A stretch of DNA of 64,000 nucleotides from CAWFKS01 sp963816435 (GCA_963816435.1 CAWFKS010000014.1:1-64000); one strand, 5' to 3'. Shown: positions 45,225-54,195, counted from the stretch's first letter. Notes: generated by a model not told the origin, from the sequence alone. Numbers and translations are program-made.

Positions 45225-46469
45225 TTACTGGTTGGTCCAGACGGGGTCGCCGGTCTTGTAGGTATCGGGATAGACGATCGTGGCGTCGGCCGAACTCTGG
45301 CCCTTCTCCTGATACTGGATCATGGTGATGGCCACGTCGGGCCACTGGTGCCACCACTCGTCGCCCTTGCCGTCGGCGGACGGATCCTTCTTGGTGCCGT
45401 ACGGGAAGTAGATGTCGCCGAGCACGCCGTCGTATTTGATCTTCTCCAGCGAGTCGACGATCGCGTCGGCGTCCGTCGAGCCGGCATCCGCGATCGCGGC
45501 TGCGATCACGCCGATCGAATCGTAGGCTTCCATCGCGTAGCTCTCGACCGAGCCCTTGCCGGTCTTTTCCTTGTACTGCTTCGCGAAGTCCTTGGCCTTG
45601 TCGTTGTACTGGCTTTCCGGCAGGCCGATGCGCGCGATGAAGGCGTCGTTGCCGTCGGGCACGTTGCTCCAGTAGGCGGTGTCGACCAGCGCGTCCTGTC
45701 CGGTCTGGAACGGCAGGTCCAACGGGCCGATGCCGGCGTCGGCCGCCTGCTGCGTGAAGTTGTAGGCCGCCTCGCCGGTTGCCAGCGTGATGATCATGTC
45801 CGGGTTCTGCGCCTTGATGCGCTGGACGATGCCGGCATAGTCCTGCGTGCCGATGTCGACCGAGTAGGTCTCGGCCTCGACGCCGCCCGACTTGAGGCCT
45901 TCGCTCGTCTCCTTGGCGGCGGGGATGCCGTAATCGGTGTTCTCGGTCAGGATCGCGACGTTCTTCACGTTCGGCACGGTCAGCGCGAACTTCCAGATGA
46001 GGCCGGACGCCCACGAGCTCAGCGGCGCGATGCGGAACACGTATTTCTGCTTGTCGCCGGTGATCGTGTCGTTCCACGTCTCGGCGAAGACGACGGGGAT
46101 CTTGCGCTCGTTGGCGACGTCCTTGGAGGCGACGCCGACCGAGCTGTGATAGCCGCCGCCGACTGCGACCACGCCGTCCTGCGTGATCAGCTTCTCCATC
46201 ACCGCCGAGCCCTTCTCCGGCAGGCCCTCGGTGTCACCGATGACGACTTCGATGTCGCAGCCGAGCACACCGCCGGCCTTGTTGATGTCGTCCTGCGCGA
46301 TCATCATCGCGGCGCGCATGGCTTCGCCGCCGACCACCGTGCCGGGTGCGGAAAGAGGTGCGAGGCCGCCGATCTTGATCGGACAGTCCGCGGCAAGTGC
46401 CGAATTGGCGGCCAGCGCGAGCGTGCTCGTAAATGCCAGCAACGACAGTGTCTTGAGCGATGATTTCAT
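45225..46469 (-). CDS. ABC transporter substrate-binding protein (LivK/urea-amide type)
   Basis: A 414-residue periplasmic binding protein. Residues 1-26 are a signal peptide (LSLLAFTSTLALAANSALA). The mature part has the type I periplasmic fold with KIGGLAPLSAPGTVVGG, VVIGDTEGLPEKGSAVMEKL and VAVGGGYHSSVGVASKDVA. It is the first gene of the operon. Sequence alone does not tell whether leucine-type amino acids, urea, amides or another ligand is bound. Confidence 0.9.
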   Translation of the reverse strand: MKSSLKTLSLLAFTSTLALAANSALAADCPIKIGGLAPLSAPGTVVGGEAMRAAMMIAQDDINKAGGVLGCDIEVVIGDTEGLPEKGSAVMEKLITQDGVVAVGGGYHSSVGVASKDVANERKIPVVFAETWNDTITGDKQKYVFRIAPLSSWASGLIWKFALTVPNVKNVAILTENTDYGIPAAKETSEGLKSGGVEAETYSVDIGTQDYAGIVQRIKAQNPDMIITLATGEAAYNFTQQAADAGIGPLDLPFQTGQDALVDTAYWSNVPDGNDAFIARIGLPESQYNDKAKDFAKQYKEKTGKGSVESYAMEAYDSIGVIAAAIADAGSTDADAIVDSLEKIKYDGVLGDIYFPYGTKKDPSADGKGDEWWHQWPDVAITMIQYQEKGQSSADATIVYPDTYKTGDPVWTNQ

Positions 46470-46791
46470 GGATATGCCCCTCTGTTATGCGGCCGAACAT
46501 TGACATCCGGCCGTCCATTTATGCGCGTTTTGCGTTCTTGATCGTGACCATAGCTGCGCATGTTGGGGAATGTAAATACCCTTGGGGCAGCCGCACTTGG
46601 GCGCGCCCGCAGTGCCTGCTCGATGAGCGCCGGACCGGCCGGCTTGCCGGTTCCTCGAGGGAATGCGAGGCATCCCGCGTGGTGCGTGCCCCTGTGCTCG
46701 GCGCGGCAGCCATCGGCCCCGCGGGCCGTGCGGATATGACGCGGGCGACGCGGCGCAGCCGTGCCGGGCGTTCTCAGTGAAGGGGAGGAAA
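46470..46791. other. Non-coding gap upstream of the ABC operon
   Basis: This 322-base gap separates the binding-protein start from tRNA-Arg. The part near 46500-46580 is comparatively AT-rich and probably holds the operon promoter on the minus strand, but no clear -35/-10 pair was found. The remainder (46590-46780) is GC-rich with no gene or motif that I can support. Confidence 0.5.
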
Positions 46792-46868
46792 TGGCGCGCC
46801 CGAAGAGATTCGAACTCCTGACCCCCAAATTCGTAGTCTGGTGCTCTATCCAGCTGAGCTACGGGCGC
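46792..46868 (-). tRNA. tRNA-Arg (ACG)
   Basis: A complete 77-base tRNA on the minus strand. Acceptor GCGCCCG pairs with CGGGCGC, the D-arm contains AGCTCAGCTGGATAGAGC, the anticodon loop is CTACGAA (anticodon ACG, read as ICG after deamination), and the T-arm has GGAGTTCGAATCT. The 3' CCA is encoded. Confidence 0.96.
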
Positions 46869-46927
46869 CTGCCGGGCCGCAATATGGCGCGGCCGTCCGT
46901 GCCGCAAGTCCGGCATCGGTGGGCTGC

Positions 46928-46956
46928 TACCTAGCGACTGGCCCGGCGAATTGCAA
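46928..46956 (-). promoter_or_regulatory. Candidate sigma-70 promoter of tRNA-Arg
   Basis: On the minus strand TTGCAA (46951-46956) is followed after 17 bases by TAGGTA (46928-46933), giving a predicted start about 50 bases before the tRNA. Consensus match is moderate and spacing is ideal. Confidence 0.5.
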
Positions 46957-47046
46957 GCGGGCGCACGCCGAAAATCGCGATGTTGCGGCCCGCCGGCACG
47001 AGACCTTTCCTACTGCCTACTGCCTACTGCCTGCTGCCCAAATCCG

Positions 47047-48531
47047 TCACGCCTGCCGCCGCAGCGTCGTGCGTGCCTGGTCCAGGCGCACCGGCTGGTC
47101 GGGAATGGTGATGGCGAACACCGTCGAGCCGCCACGGCTGTCGACCAGCTCGATGGCGCCGCCATGGGCGCGCACCAGCTCGTGCGCGATCGCCAGGCCG
47201 AGCCCGGTGCCGCCGCTGCGCGCCGAGCCGCGAAACGCCGCGAACAGGTTCTCGCGCGCCTTTTTCGGCAGGCCCGGACCGGTGTCGGCGACAAGGATGC
47301 GGCTCACCGTGCCGTTGCGCTCGGCCGAGATCGTCAGCCGCTTCACCACCGACTGGTCGGTGTCGGCCGCCATCGCTTCCAGCGCGTTGCGGCTGAGATT
47401 GGCGAGCACCCGGAACAGCTGCTCGGCGTCCGCGTCGACCTCGAAATCGCCAGCGACCGCGTTGACGAACTCCACGCCACGCTCGCCGAAGCCCAGCAGG
47501 CCGCGCAGCTCGTCGACCAGCGAGTGCAGCCGAAGCCTGCGGCGCGACGGCGGCGCCTCCTGCGTCCGGCCGTAGGACAGCGCCCCTTCGGAATAGGAGA
47601 CGGCGCGGTCGAGCGTGCGCACCAGGCGCGGCACGATCTGCTGCACGGTCGGGTCGTTGACGGTGCGCAGGCGGTCGGAGATGAGCTGGGCCGAGGCCAG
47701 CATGTTGCGCATGTCGTGGTTGATCTTGGAGACGGCGAGGCCGAGGTCGGCCAGGTGCTTCTGCTCGCCGAGCGTGCGTTGCAGTTCCCGCTGCATGCCG
47801 GCGAGTTCGCGTTCGGCCACGCCGATCTCGTCGGTGCGTTCGGCCGGCTGGATGATCGCGCCGGGGTCGTCGGGCGTCTCGCCGAAATCGAGCATCGACT
47901 GCGTCATCGCGCGGATCGGGCGGATCATGATGCGGTTGATGGCGTAGAATACGAGCGTCGCGGTGAACAGCGAGATGATCAGCGACAGGAAGGCGACGTT
48001 GCGCGCATAGATGAAGAGCGCCTGGCGAAGCTGCGTGTCGGGAATGATGAGCTCGAACTCCATCGTGCTCTCGCCGACCTTGCCGAACACGCGCAGCATG
48101 CGGTCGCCGCCGAAGAACAGCTCGTCGACGGCCATCAGGATGGCTTCCGCCGCCCCGGTGTGGTCGAGATCGACGTGCTGGTCGACCTGCGGCGGCATGT
48201 CGGACACGATCATCAGCCGCGACACGCCCGAATCGCGCATGGCGATTGCCTTGGCCCCGATCGCCATCAGCACGTCGTTCTGCGCGTCCTGCGACAACGA
48301 GGCGGGCTCGCCGCCCTGCACCAGTGTCAGCGCCACGGCGGCCGCGGTGCCGAGCCGCTGCTGCAGCCATTGCAGCCGGTAGTTCGCGACCGACGGCAGG
48401 AAGATCAGCACTTCCGCGATCAGCACGAACAGGATGGTCAGCACCAGCAGCTTGGTCGACAGGCCGCGCGTCAGCGGCACCCGGTGCGCCCGGCTGCCGG
48501 CCTGGGCATCGCTCGTATCGCGTGCCGTCAT
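47047..48531 (-). CDS. Membrane sensor histidine kinase
   Basis: A 494-residue sensor kinase. Two membrane segments (about 27-49 and 176-198) flank a periplasmic sensor of about 125 residues; a HAMP-like linker follows (about 199-250). The phospho-accepting histidine is probably His272 in SKINHDMRNML, where the usual HE/HD pair is present. The ATP-binding domain shows N box RNALEAM, G1 DTGPGLP and G2 GGTGLGLAIAH. No response regulator is encoded beside it, so its partner is unknown. Its stop is 178 bases from tRNA-Arg. Confidence 0.9.
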   Translation of the reverse strand: MTARDTSDAQAGSRAHRVPLTRGLSTKLLVLTILFVLIAEVLIFLPSVANYRLQWLQQRLGTAAAVALTLVQGGEPASLSQDAQNDVLMAIGAKAIAMRDSGVSRLMIVSDMPPQVDQHVDLDHTGAAEAILMAVDELFFGGDRMLRVFGKVGESTMEFELIIPDTQLRQALFIYARNVAFLSLIISLFTATLVFYAINRIMIRPIRAMTQSMLDFGETPDDPGAIIQPAERTDEIGVAERELAGMQRELQRTLGEQKHLADLGLAVSKINHDMRNMLASAQLISDRLRTVNDPTVQQIVPRLVRTLDRAVSYSEGALSYGRTQEAPPSRRRLRLHSLVDELRGLLGFGERGVEFVNAVAGDFEVDADAEQLFRVLANLSRNALEAMAADTDQSVVKRLTISAERNGTVSRILVADTGPGLPKKARENLFAAFRGSARSGGTGLGLAIAHELVRAHGGAIELVDSRGGSTVFAITIPDQPVRLDQARTTLRRQA

Positions 48532-48567
48532 GCCGCTCGTTCCTCTGGCCCGGCCATCCGAGCCCTC

Positions 48568-49995
48568 CTAGCCGAACAGCCTGAGCAGGCGAATGAGCCT
48601 GCGCACGGCGGGGCGGCGCGTCGATTCCGAAAAATACGAGATCGCGGCGCGTTTGCCAATTTCCGTCAGTGTCGGGTACGGCGCGACATGGGTGGCGACG
48701 TCGCGTGTGGTCAGGCCTTGTGTCAGCGCCAGCGACCAGAAATTGATCATTTCGGCAGCATCCTTGCCGACGATGCCGACGCCGAGAATGCGGCCCTTGC
48801 GGTCGGTGACCATCTTAACGAACCCGGACGTCGTGCGCTCGGCCACGGCCCGGTCGTTCTCCGCGTAGGGCCAGCGAAGCACCCGCACCGTGCCGTGCCG
48901 ACGGCGCGCCTCGGCCTCGGTCTGTCCCACCTGCGCGATCTCGGGGTCGGTGAACATGGCCCGCGGCAGGTGGGCGGTGTCCTGGCGCGCCGGTAGCCGG
49001 AACAGGATAGAGCGAACCACCAGCCCCGCCTGGTAGTTGGCGACATGCGTGAACTGCGGTCCGCCGGCGACGTCGCCGATGGCATAGACGCGGCGGTTGG
49101 TCGTTCTGAGCTTGCTCGAAACCTTGATGCCGTTGTCGCCGAAGGCGATCTTCGCCGCCTCCAGCCCCAGTCCGTCGACGTTCGGGCGCCGCCCGGTGGC
49201 GACCAGAAGATGAGAGCCCTCGACCGTCGAAGCGCCGTCGGCGTGTTCGAGGTGCAGCCGCACGCCGTAGCGGCCGTGACGCTCGACGCGGGAAACCGTG
49301 GTGTGTTCGCGGATCGTCACGCCTTCCTCCCGCAGCCGCGAGGCTACCACGCGCGCCAGTTCCGGGTCCTCGTGGCCGAGCACGGCGGCGGCCTCGATCA
49401 CCGTCACCTGCGAGCCGAGCCGCCTGTGCGCCTGCGCGAGTTCCATGCCGACGGGACCGCCGCCGACGATCACCAGATGGCTCGGCCGCCGCGTCAGCTC
49501 GAACACCGTCTCGTTGGTGAGGAAGCCGACCTCGTCGAGCCCGGGGATCGGCGGCACCGCCGGCGACGAGCCGGTAGCGATGACGAAGCGGCGGGCGCGG
49601 ATTTCCTGGTCGCCTGCCACGACCGTCCGCTTGCCGGTGAAACGCGCCTCCGCCTCGATCACGCGCACGCCCATTGCCCGGAACCGCTCGGCGGAATCGT
49701 TGGGCGCGATTTCGGCGATCACCTGCTTCACGTGCCGGTGGACCTTGCGGAATTCGATGTCGGGCTCGACCGGTTCCACGCCGAACGGCGCGGCCTCGCG
49801 CATCGCCTGCGCCCGCCTGCCTGCCGCGATCAGCGCCTTTGACGGCACGCAGCCGTAGTTCAGGCAGTCGCCGCCCATTCGACCCTTCTCGACCAGCACG
49901 ACCGAAACGCCGAAGGCGGCGGCTGCGGCCGCGACGGTCAGCCCGCCGGAGCCGGCGCCGATCACGCAGATGTCCGGTCTCAGCGGCTTGGCCAT
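48568..49995 (-). CDS. FAD-dependent pyridine nucleotide-disulfide oxidoreductase, MerA/LpdA-like
   Basis: A 475-residue flavoprotein of the lipoamide dehydrogenase/mercuric reductase family. FAD motif CVIGAGSGGLTVA, redox cysteine pair in GGDCLNYGCVPSKAL, NAD motif VIVGGGPVGMELA and the second FAD motif RRVYAIGDVAG. At the C-terminus the catalytic His-Pro of lipoamide dehydrogenase is replaced: the segment reads HVAPYPTLTEIGK, with Tyr where His is expected, as in MerA-type enzymes. No MerA heavy-metal domain or C-terminal Cys pair is present. It follows the TVP38 gene by 33 bases. Confidence 0.87.
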   Translation of the reverse strand: MAKPLRPDICVIGAGSGGLTVAAAAAAFGVSVVLVEKGRMGGDCLNYGCVPSKALIAAGRRAQAMREAAPFGVEPVEPDIEFRKVHRHVKQVIAEIAPNDSAERFRAMGVRVIEAEARFTGKRTVVAGDQEIRARRFVIATGSSPAVPPIPGLDEVGFLTNETVFELTRRPSHLVIVGGGPVGMELAQAHRRLGSQVTVIEAAAVLGHEDPELARVVASRLREEGVTIREHTTVSRVERHGRYGVRLHLEHADGASTVEGSHLLVATGRRPNVDGLGLEAAKIAFGDNGIKVSSKLRTTNRRVYAIGDVAGGPQFTHVANYQAGLVVRSILFRLPARQDTAHLPRAMFTDPEIAQVGQTEAEARRRHGTVRVLRWPYAENDRAVAERTTSGFVKMVTDRKGRILGVGIVGKDAAEMINFWSLALTQGLTTRDVATHVAPYPTLTEIGKRAAISYFSESTRRPAVRRLIRLLRLFG

Positions 49996-50028
49996 CAACG
50001 AAACGCCTCCCTTGCGCGGCGGCACCGG

Positions 50029-50778
50029 TCAGGCGCGTCCGCGCCATCTCCTTACGACGGTCGGGAGCGCCGCCACAACCGCAAGCGCCAGGAAGGCGAG
50101 CGTGATCTGCGGCGTCACGACGTCCGACCATGCGACGTCGTGGCCGGCCTCCTGCGCCGCCTTCACGACGCTGTCGAGCCCGACGCCCAGCCACGTGTAG
50201 GCGAACGTAGCCGGCAGGATGCCGAGGAATGTCGCGGCCACGAAGGTCTTCAGCCTCACGTCGAAGAAGGCCGGCGCGATGTTGACGGCGAAGAACGGGA
50301 AGAACGGAGCCAGCCGCAGCGCCAGCAGGTAGCCGAAGGCGTCCTCCTCGAACCCTTGCGTCATCTTCGCCGCGCGGCCGCCGAGCCGCTCTTTGAGGAC
50401 GTCGGAAAGTGCGGTCCGCGCCGCCACGTAGAGCAGTGTGGCGCCGAGCGTGGCCGAAACCGAGACGATGGCGCCGCCGGCCAGCCAGCCGAACAGGAAT
50501 CCCGCGATGACGGTGAGCACGGTGGCCGCCGGGAAGGAGAAGGCTACGGCCGCCACATAGACCAGCGCGAAGACGAGCGGCGCCAGCACGGGGTGATCGG
50601 CGACCATCGCCTTCAGCGAGGCCCGGCTGGCGGAAAGGTAGTCGAGGCTCAGGTAGTTCTGCCACCCCATCGCATAGCCGAACGCCAGCCCGGCGAGCAC
50701 GACCGCGATCGGCAGGAAGCGCCACGACGGGCGCTTCTGGCGCTGCACATCTCTCCCGGCCTGCGGTTCCGGCTGCAC
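50029..50778 (-). CDS. TVP38/TMEM64 (VTT, DedA-like) membrane protein
   Basis: A 249-residue membrane protein with about five hydrophobic segments and the VTT core FSFPAATVLTVIAGFLFGWLAGG, GATLLYVAARTALSD, LRLAPFFPFFAVNIAPAFF. Such proteins are linked to membrane lipid scrambling or undecaprenyl/phospholipid transport. GTG 50778 is chosen since AGGAAAG lies just upstream; a longer open frame to 50913 is Arg/Ala-rich and unlike the family. It pairs with the flavoprotein gene; this pairing is common in bacteria, but the joint function is unknown. Confidence 0.83.
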   Translation of the reverse strand: MQPEPQAGRDVQRQKRPSWRFLPIAVVLAGLAFGYAMGWQNYLSLDYLSASRASLKAMVADHPVLAPLVFALVYVAAVAFSFPAATVLTVIAGFLFGWLAGGAIVSVSATLGATLLYVAARTALSDVLKERLGGRAAKMTQGFEEDAFGYLLALRLAPFFPFFAVNIAPAFFDVRLKTFVAATFLGILPATFAYTWLGVGLDSVVKAAQEAGHDVAWSDVVTPQITLAFLALAVVAALPTVVRRWRGRA

Positions 50779-50956
50779 TCGATCTTTCCTCGCGCTCTCG
50801 CCCCGCCGCGCCGGCGCGCGACACCTTGCCGCCGGTCTCAGATGACGCGCCCCGACCGCCCTCGCAAGCGGTGCCTGCGCCGTCTCACCCGGTTTTGACG
50901 TGCGCGCACGCACGTCTCACCCTTTCGTGACGGTTTAAGCGCCGTTTCGCGGGCAA

Positions 50957-50985
50957 TTGACAGCACCCGCCCGCATTCCTATAAG
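50957..50985 (+). promoter_or_regulatory. Sigma-70 promoter of the rpmH-rnpA-yidC operon
   Basis: A perfect -35 TTGACA (50957-50962) is followed after 17 bases by TATAAG (50980-50985). The predicted start gives a leader of about 112 bases before rpmH. The rest of the 50779-51104 gap holds no gene; the leader is GC-rich and may fold. Confidence 0.85.
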
Positions 50986-51104
50986 CCCGCTCACGCTCGG
51001 GCCGCCAGTCCGGCGCAGTGTTCCTGTGCCTGCGCGGTCCCCGCAACGCTCCTGCTCGACAGAGACAGTTCCAAGAAGGGCCGCACGCCGCGGTATCGTA
51101 AAAA

Positions 51105-51239
51105 ATGAAGCGCACCTATCAACCCTCCAAGCTCGTCCGCAAGCGGCGCCACGGCTTCCGCTCGCGCATGGCCACCAAGGGCGGACGCCGCGTCGTCGCC
51201 GCGCGCCGCAATCGCGGCCGCAAGCGGCTTTCGGCCTGA
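51105..51239 (+). CDS. rpmH: 50S ribosomal protein L34
   Basis: The 44-residue product reads MKRTYQPSKLVRKRRHGF, then RMATKGGRRVVAARRNRGRKRLSA: the complete, almost invariant L34 sequence. L34 is a late-assembly protein of the large ribosomal subunit. It heads the usual rpmH-rnpA-yidC block. The ribosome site is weak (GAAGGG is far upstream), so the A-rich stretch directly before the ATG may help initiation. Confidence 0.98.
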   Translation: MKRTYQPSKLVRKRRHGFRSRMATKGGRRVVAARRNRGRKRLSA

Positions 51240-51259
51240 GCCCGGCGGGGCCTGCAGGT

Positions 51260-51625
51260 TTGGCCGATACGCCGGCAAGCTCCGTCGGTCGGCTGAAGAA
51301 GCGGGCCGAATTCCTGGCGGTTCGCCGCGGCGAAAAGCGCCGTGGCAGGCTTTTCCTCCTCGAGGTTCTGGACCGCAAGGATGCCGGAACGCCGCGTTTC
51401 GGCATCACCGTCACGAAAAAGGTCGGAAATGCGGTGACAAGAAACCGCATCCGCAGACGCATTCGCGAGGCCATTCGCGTCCATGCCGCTGATGACATGG
51501 CGCCGGGCAGCGATTATGTGATCGTCGGTCGCCGGGAGGTGCTCAACGCACCTTTCGATGAATTGAAGACAGAGCTCTCGCGCCGGATACGCCCCGCGGG
51601 GCAGGGAAAACCCAATGGGCAATAA
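51260..51625 (+). CDS. rnpA: Ribonuclease P protein component
   Basis: RnpA assists the catalytic RNA in maturing tRNA 5' ends. The product (about 121 residues) carries LKKRAEFLAVRRGEKRR and the RNR signature GNAVTRNRIRRRIREAIR. No ATG or GTG lies in a suitable place; TTG 51260, twenty bases after rpmH, is the likely start, though its ribosome site is poor. The end overlaps the yidC start by 11 bases. Confidence 0.93.
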   Translation: MADTPASSVGRLKKRAEFLAVRRGEKRRGRLFLLEVLDRKDAGTPRFGITVTKKVGNAVTRNRIRRRIREAIRVHAADDMAPGSDYVIVGRREVLNAPFDELKTELSRRIRPAGQGKPNGQ

Positions 51626-53462
51626 CCGCAATTTTCTCCTGACGATCGCGCTTTCCGTGCTGATCCTGACGGTGTGGCAGGTTTTCTACATGAACCCGCG
51701 CATCGAATCGCAGCGCGAGGCCGCCCGCATCGAGGCCGAGCGCAACGGAGAGGCACAGAAGCCGGCGGCAGCCGCCCCTGCGAACCCCGACAACCCGGCT
51801 GCCCCCGCTGCCGAAGGTGCTCCGGTGCCGGTTCCGGGCGCCGATACGGCCGGCGGCGGCGATGCCAAGGTGCAGGGCGAGGAGGGGCGTCCGGCCGCCA
51901 TCGCCTCGACCCAGCGCGTCAGGATCGAGACGCCGCGGTTGACCGGCTCGATCAATCTGACCGGCGCACGCCTCGACGACCTCAGCCTCAAGGACTACCA
52001 CGAGACCGTCGACAAGGATTCGCCGATCATCCAGCTGCTCAACCCGGGTCAGCTCAAGAACGGCTATTTCGCCGAGCTCGGTTATGTGGGCAGCGGCGAC
52101 GCCGCCGGCAGCCTGCCCGGCCCGAGCACGGTCTGGACGCTGGAAAAGGGCGAGACGCTGACGCCGTCGACTCCGGTGACCCTGTCCTGGACCAACGATG
52201 CCGGCCTGAAGTTCGAGCGCCAGATCTCCGTCGACGAGAACTACATGTTCACCGTCAGCGACAAGATCACCAATAGCGGCGACGCTCCCGCGACGCTTTC
52301 GAACTACGGCCGCGTCACCCGCTTCGACAAGCCGCACGACCGCTCCACCTATGTCCTGCACGAGGGCCTGATCGGCGTCACCGGCGACGAGGGCCTGCAG
52401 GAGATCAAGTATTCCTCGATCGAGGACGACAAGCAGGTGACGCCCGGCAAGTCGAGCGACGGCTGGCTCGGCATCACCGACAAATACTGGGCCGTCGCCC
52501 TTGTCCCGCGTGTCGACAAGCCGTTCCAGCCGCACTTCGCCTATTACGACGATCCGCGCACGCGCTATCAGTCCGACTACCTGAGCGATGCCGTCACCGT
52601 CGCGCCGGGGCAGTCGCAGACCGTTCAGACGCTGGTGTTCGCCGGCGCCAAGCAGGTCTCCACCATCAACGGCTACGAGGACCAGTACAAGATCCGCAAG
52701 TTCGATCTCCTGATCGACTGGGGCTGGTTCTACTTCATCACCAAGCCGATGTTCTGGCTGATCGACACGCTCTACAAGCTGCTCGGCAATTTCGGCCTCG
52801 CCATCCTGGCCACGACGGTGCTCGTCAAGGCCCTGTTCTTCCCGCTCGCCAACAAGTCGTACAAGTCGATGGCGAACATGAAGAAGATGCAGCCGAAGAT
52901 GACCGAAATCCGCGAGAAATACGCGGACGACAAGATGAAGCAGCAGCAGGAGATGATGGAGCTCTACAAGCGCGAGAAGATCAATCCGATCGCCGGCTGC
53001 TGGCCCGTGCTTCTCCAGATCCCGGTCTTCTTCTCGCTCTACAAGGTGCTCTACGTCACCATCGAGATGCGCCACGCCCCCTTCTTCGGCTGGATTCAGG
53101 ACCTTGCCTCGCCGGATCCGACCTCGGTGTTCAACCTGTTCGGTCTTCTGCCGTGGGACGTGCCGTCGATGCTGATGATCGGCGTGTGGCCGTTGATCAT
53201 GGGCGTCACGATGTTCCTGCAGATGCGCATGAACCCGACGCCGCCCGACCCCACCCAGCAGATGATCTTCACCTGGATGCCGGTGGTGTTCACCTTCATG
53301 CTGGCGCGTTTCCCGGCCGGGCTGGTCATCTACTGGGCGTGGAACAACACGCTCTCGGTCATCCAGCAGGGCGTCATCATGAAGCGGCAGGGCGTCAAGA
53401 TCGAGCTGTGGGACAATCTGGCCAGGCTGTTCCGGCGAAAACCGAAACAACCGGCCGAATAG
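51615..53462 (+). CDS. yidC: Membrane protein insertase YidC
   Basis: A 615-residue Oxa1/YidC insertase. An N-terminal membrane anchor (NFLLTIALSVLILTVWQVFY) precedes a long low-complexity Ala/Pro linker (about 45-90), the periplasmic beta-supersandwich domain (about 95-365), and the conserved insertase core (about 375-595) with LVKALFFPLANKSYKSMANM, NPIAGCWPVLLQIPVFFSLYKVL and FMLARFPAGLVIYWAWNN. It folds and inserts inner-membrane proteins with or without SecYEG. Confidence 0.97.
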   Translation: MGNNRNFLLTIALSVLILTVWQVFYMNPRIESQREAARIEAERNGEAQKPAAAAPANPDNPAAPAAEGAPVPVPGADTAGGGDAKVQGEEGRPAAIASTQRVRIETPRLTGSINLTGARLDDLSLKDYHETVDKDSPIIQLLNPGQLKNGYFAELGYVGSGDAAGSLPGPSTVWTLEKGETLTPSTPVTLSWTNDAGLKFERQISVDENYMFTVSDKITNSGDAPATLSNYGRVTRFDKPHDRSTYVLHEGLIGVTGDEGLQEIKYSSIEDDKQVTPGKSSDGWLGITDKYWAVALVPRVDKPFQPHFAYYDDPRTRYQSDYLSDAVTVAPGQSQTVQTLVFAGAKQVSTINGYEDQYKIRKFDLLIDWGWFYFITKPMFWLIDTLYKLLGNFGLAILATTVLVKALFFPLANKSYKSMANMKKMQPKMTEIREKYADDKMKQQQEMMELYKREKINPIAGCWPVLLQIPVFFSLYKVLYVTIEMRHAPFFGWIQDLASPDPTSVFNLFGLLPWDVPSMLMIGVWPLIMGVTMFLQMRMNPTPPDPTQQMIFTWMPVVFTFMLARFPAGLVIYWAWNNTLSVIQQGVIMKRQGVKIELWDNLARLFRRKPKQPAE

Positions 53463-53541
53463 CGGCCGGCGCATCGCGTGGCAGTCGACCGGCCCGACGG
53501 CCGGTCGCCGCCTGCGGACATGCGGCAGCGGAGTGCGCGTG

Positions 53542-54195
53542 ATGGAAGACGAGCCCTTCGACCATCCTCACCCCGAGATCAAGCATCCGATCCCGATGCA
53601 CCCGCGGGTCGGCTTCCTGAAGCCGCTCGTCTCCGCGCCGAATGTCGAGATCGGCGACTTCACCTATTACGACGATCCGGCCGGCCCCGACCGCTTCATC
53701 GAGAGGTGCGTGCTGCACCACTACGACTTCATCGGCGACAGGCTGGTGATCGGCAGGTTCTGCGCCATAGCCGAGGGCGCCCGCTTCATCATGAACGGCG
53801 CCAATCACGCGCTCGGCGGCTTCTCCACCTATCCCTTCAACATTTTCGGCCATGGCTGGGAGAAGGGCTTCGACGAGCAGGTCTGGCGCGACCAGGTGCG
53901 CGGCGACACGATCGTCGGCAACGACGTCTGGATCGGCATGGAAGCGCTGATCATGCCGGGCGTGAATATCGGCGACGGCGCCATCGTGGCCGCCCGCTCG
54001 GTCGTCACACACGACGTGCCGCCTTACGCGATCGTTGCCGGCAACGCCGCCGAGATCGTAAAGATGCGTTTCGACGCAGACACCGTGCGCCGGCTGCTCG
54101 CGGTGGCCTGGTGGGACTGGCCGGTGGACAGGATCACCCGCAATCTCGACGCCATCCGCGGCGCCGACATCGGCAGGCTCGAAGCCGCCGTCTGA
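53542..54195 (+). CDS. Vat/CatB-type hexapeptide-repeat acetyltransferase
   Basis: A 217-residue left-handed beta-helix acyltransferase. The opening PHPEIKHPIPMHPRVGFLKPLV and the region YYDDPAGPDRFIERCVLHHYDFIGDRLVIGRF match xenobiotic acetyltransferases (streptogramin Vat, chloramphenicol CatB), with the catalytic histidine in MNGANHALGGFSTYPF. Hexapeptide repeats run through VGNDVWIGMEALIMPGVNIGDGAIVAARSVVT. ATG 53542 has GGAG eight bases upstream (GTG 53533 also possible). Native substrate is unknown; resistance cannot be assumed. It separates yidC from engB, normally close neighbours. Confidence 0.87.
   Translation: MEDEPFDHPHPEIKHPIPMHPRVGFLKPLVSAPNVEIGDFTYYDDPAGPDRFIERCVLHHYDFIGDRLVIGRFCAIAEGARFIMNGANHALGGFSTYPFNIFGHGWEKGFDEQVWRDQVRGDTIVGNDVWIGMEALIMPGVNIGDGAIVAARSVVTHDVPPYAIVAGNAAEIVKMRFDADTVRRLLAVAWWDWPVDRITRNLDAIRGADIGRLEAAV

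Noticed and set aside
53542..54195. Calling the Vat-like gene an antibiotic-resistance gene.
   Set aside because: Family membership alone does not fix the substrate, and the gene sits in a stable chromosomal context without mobile elements.
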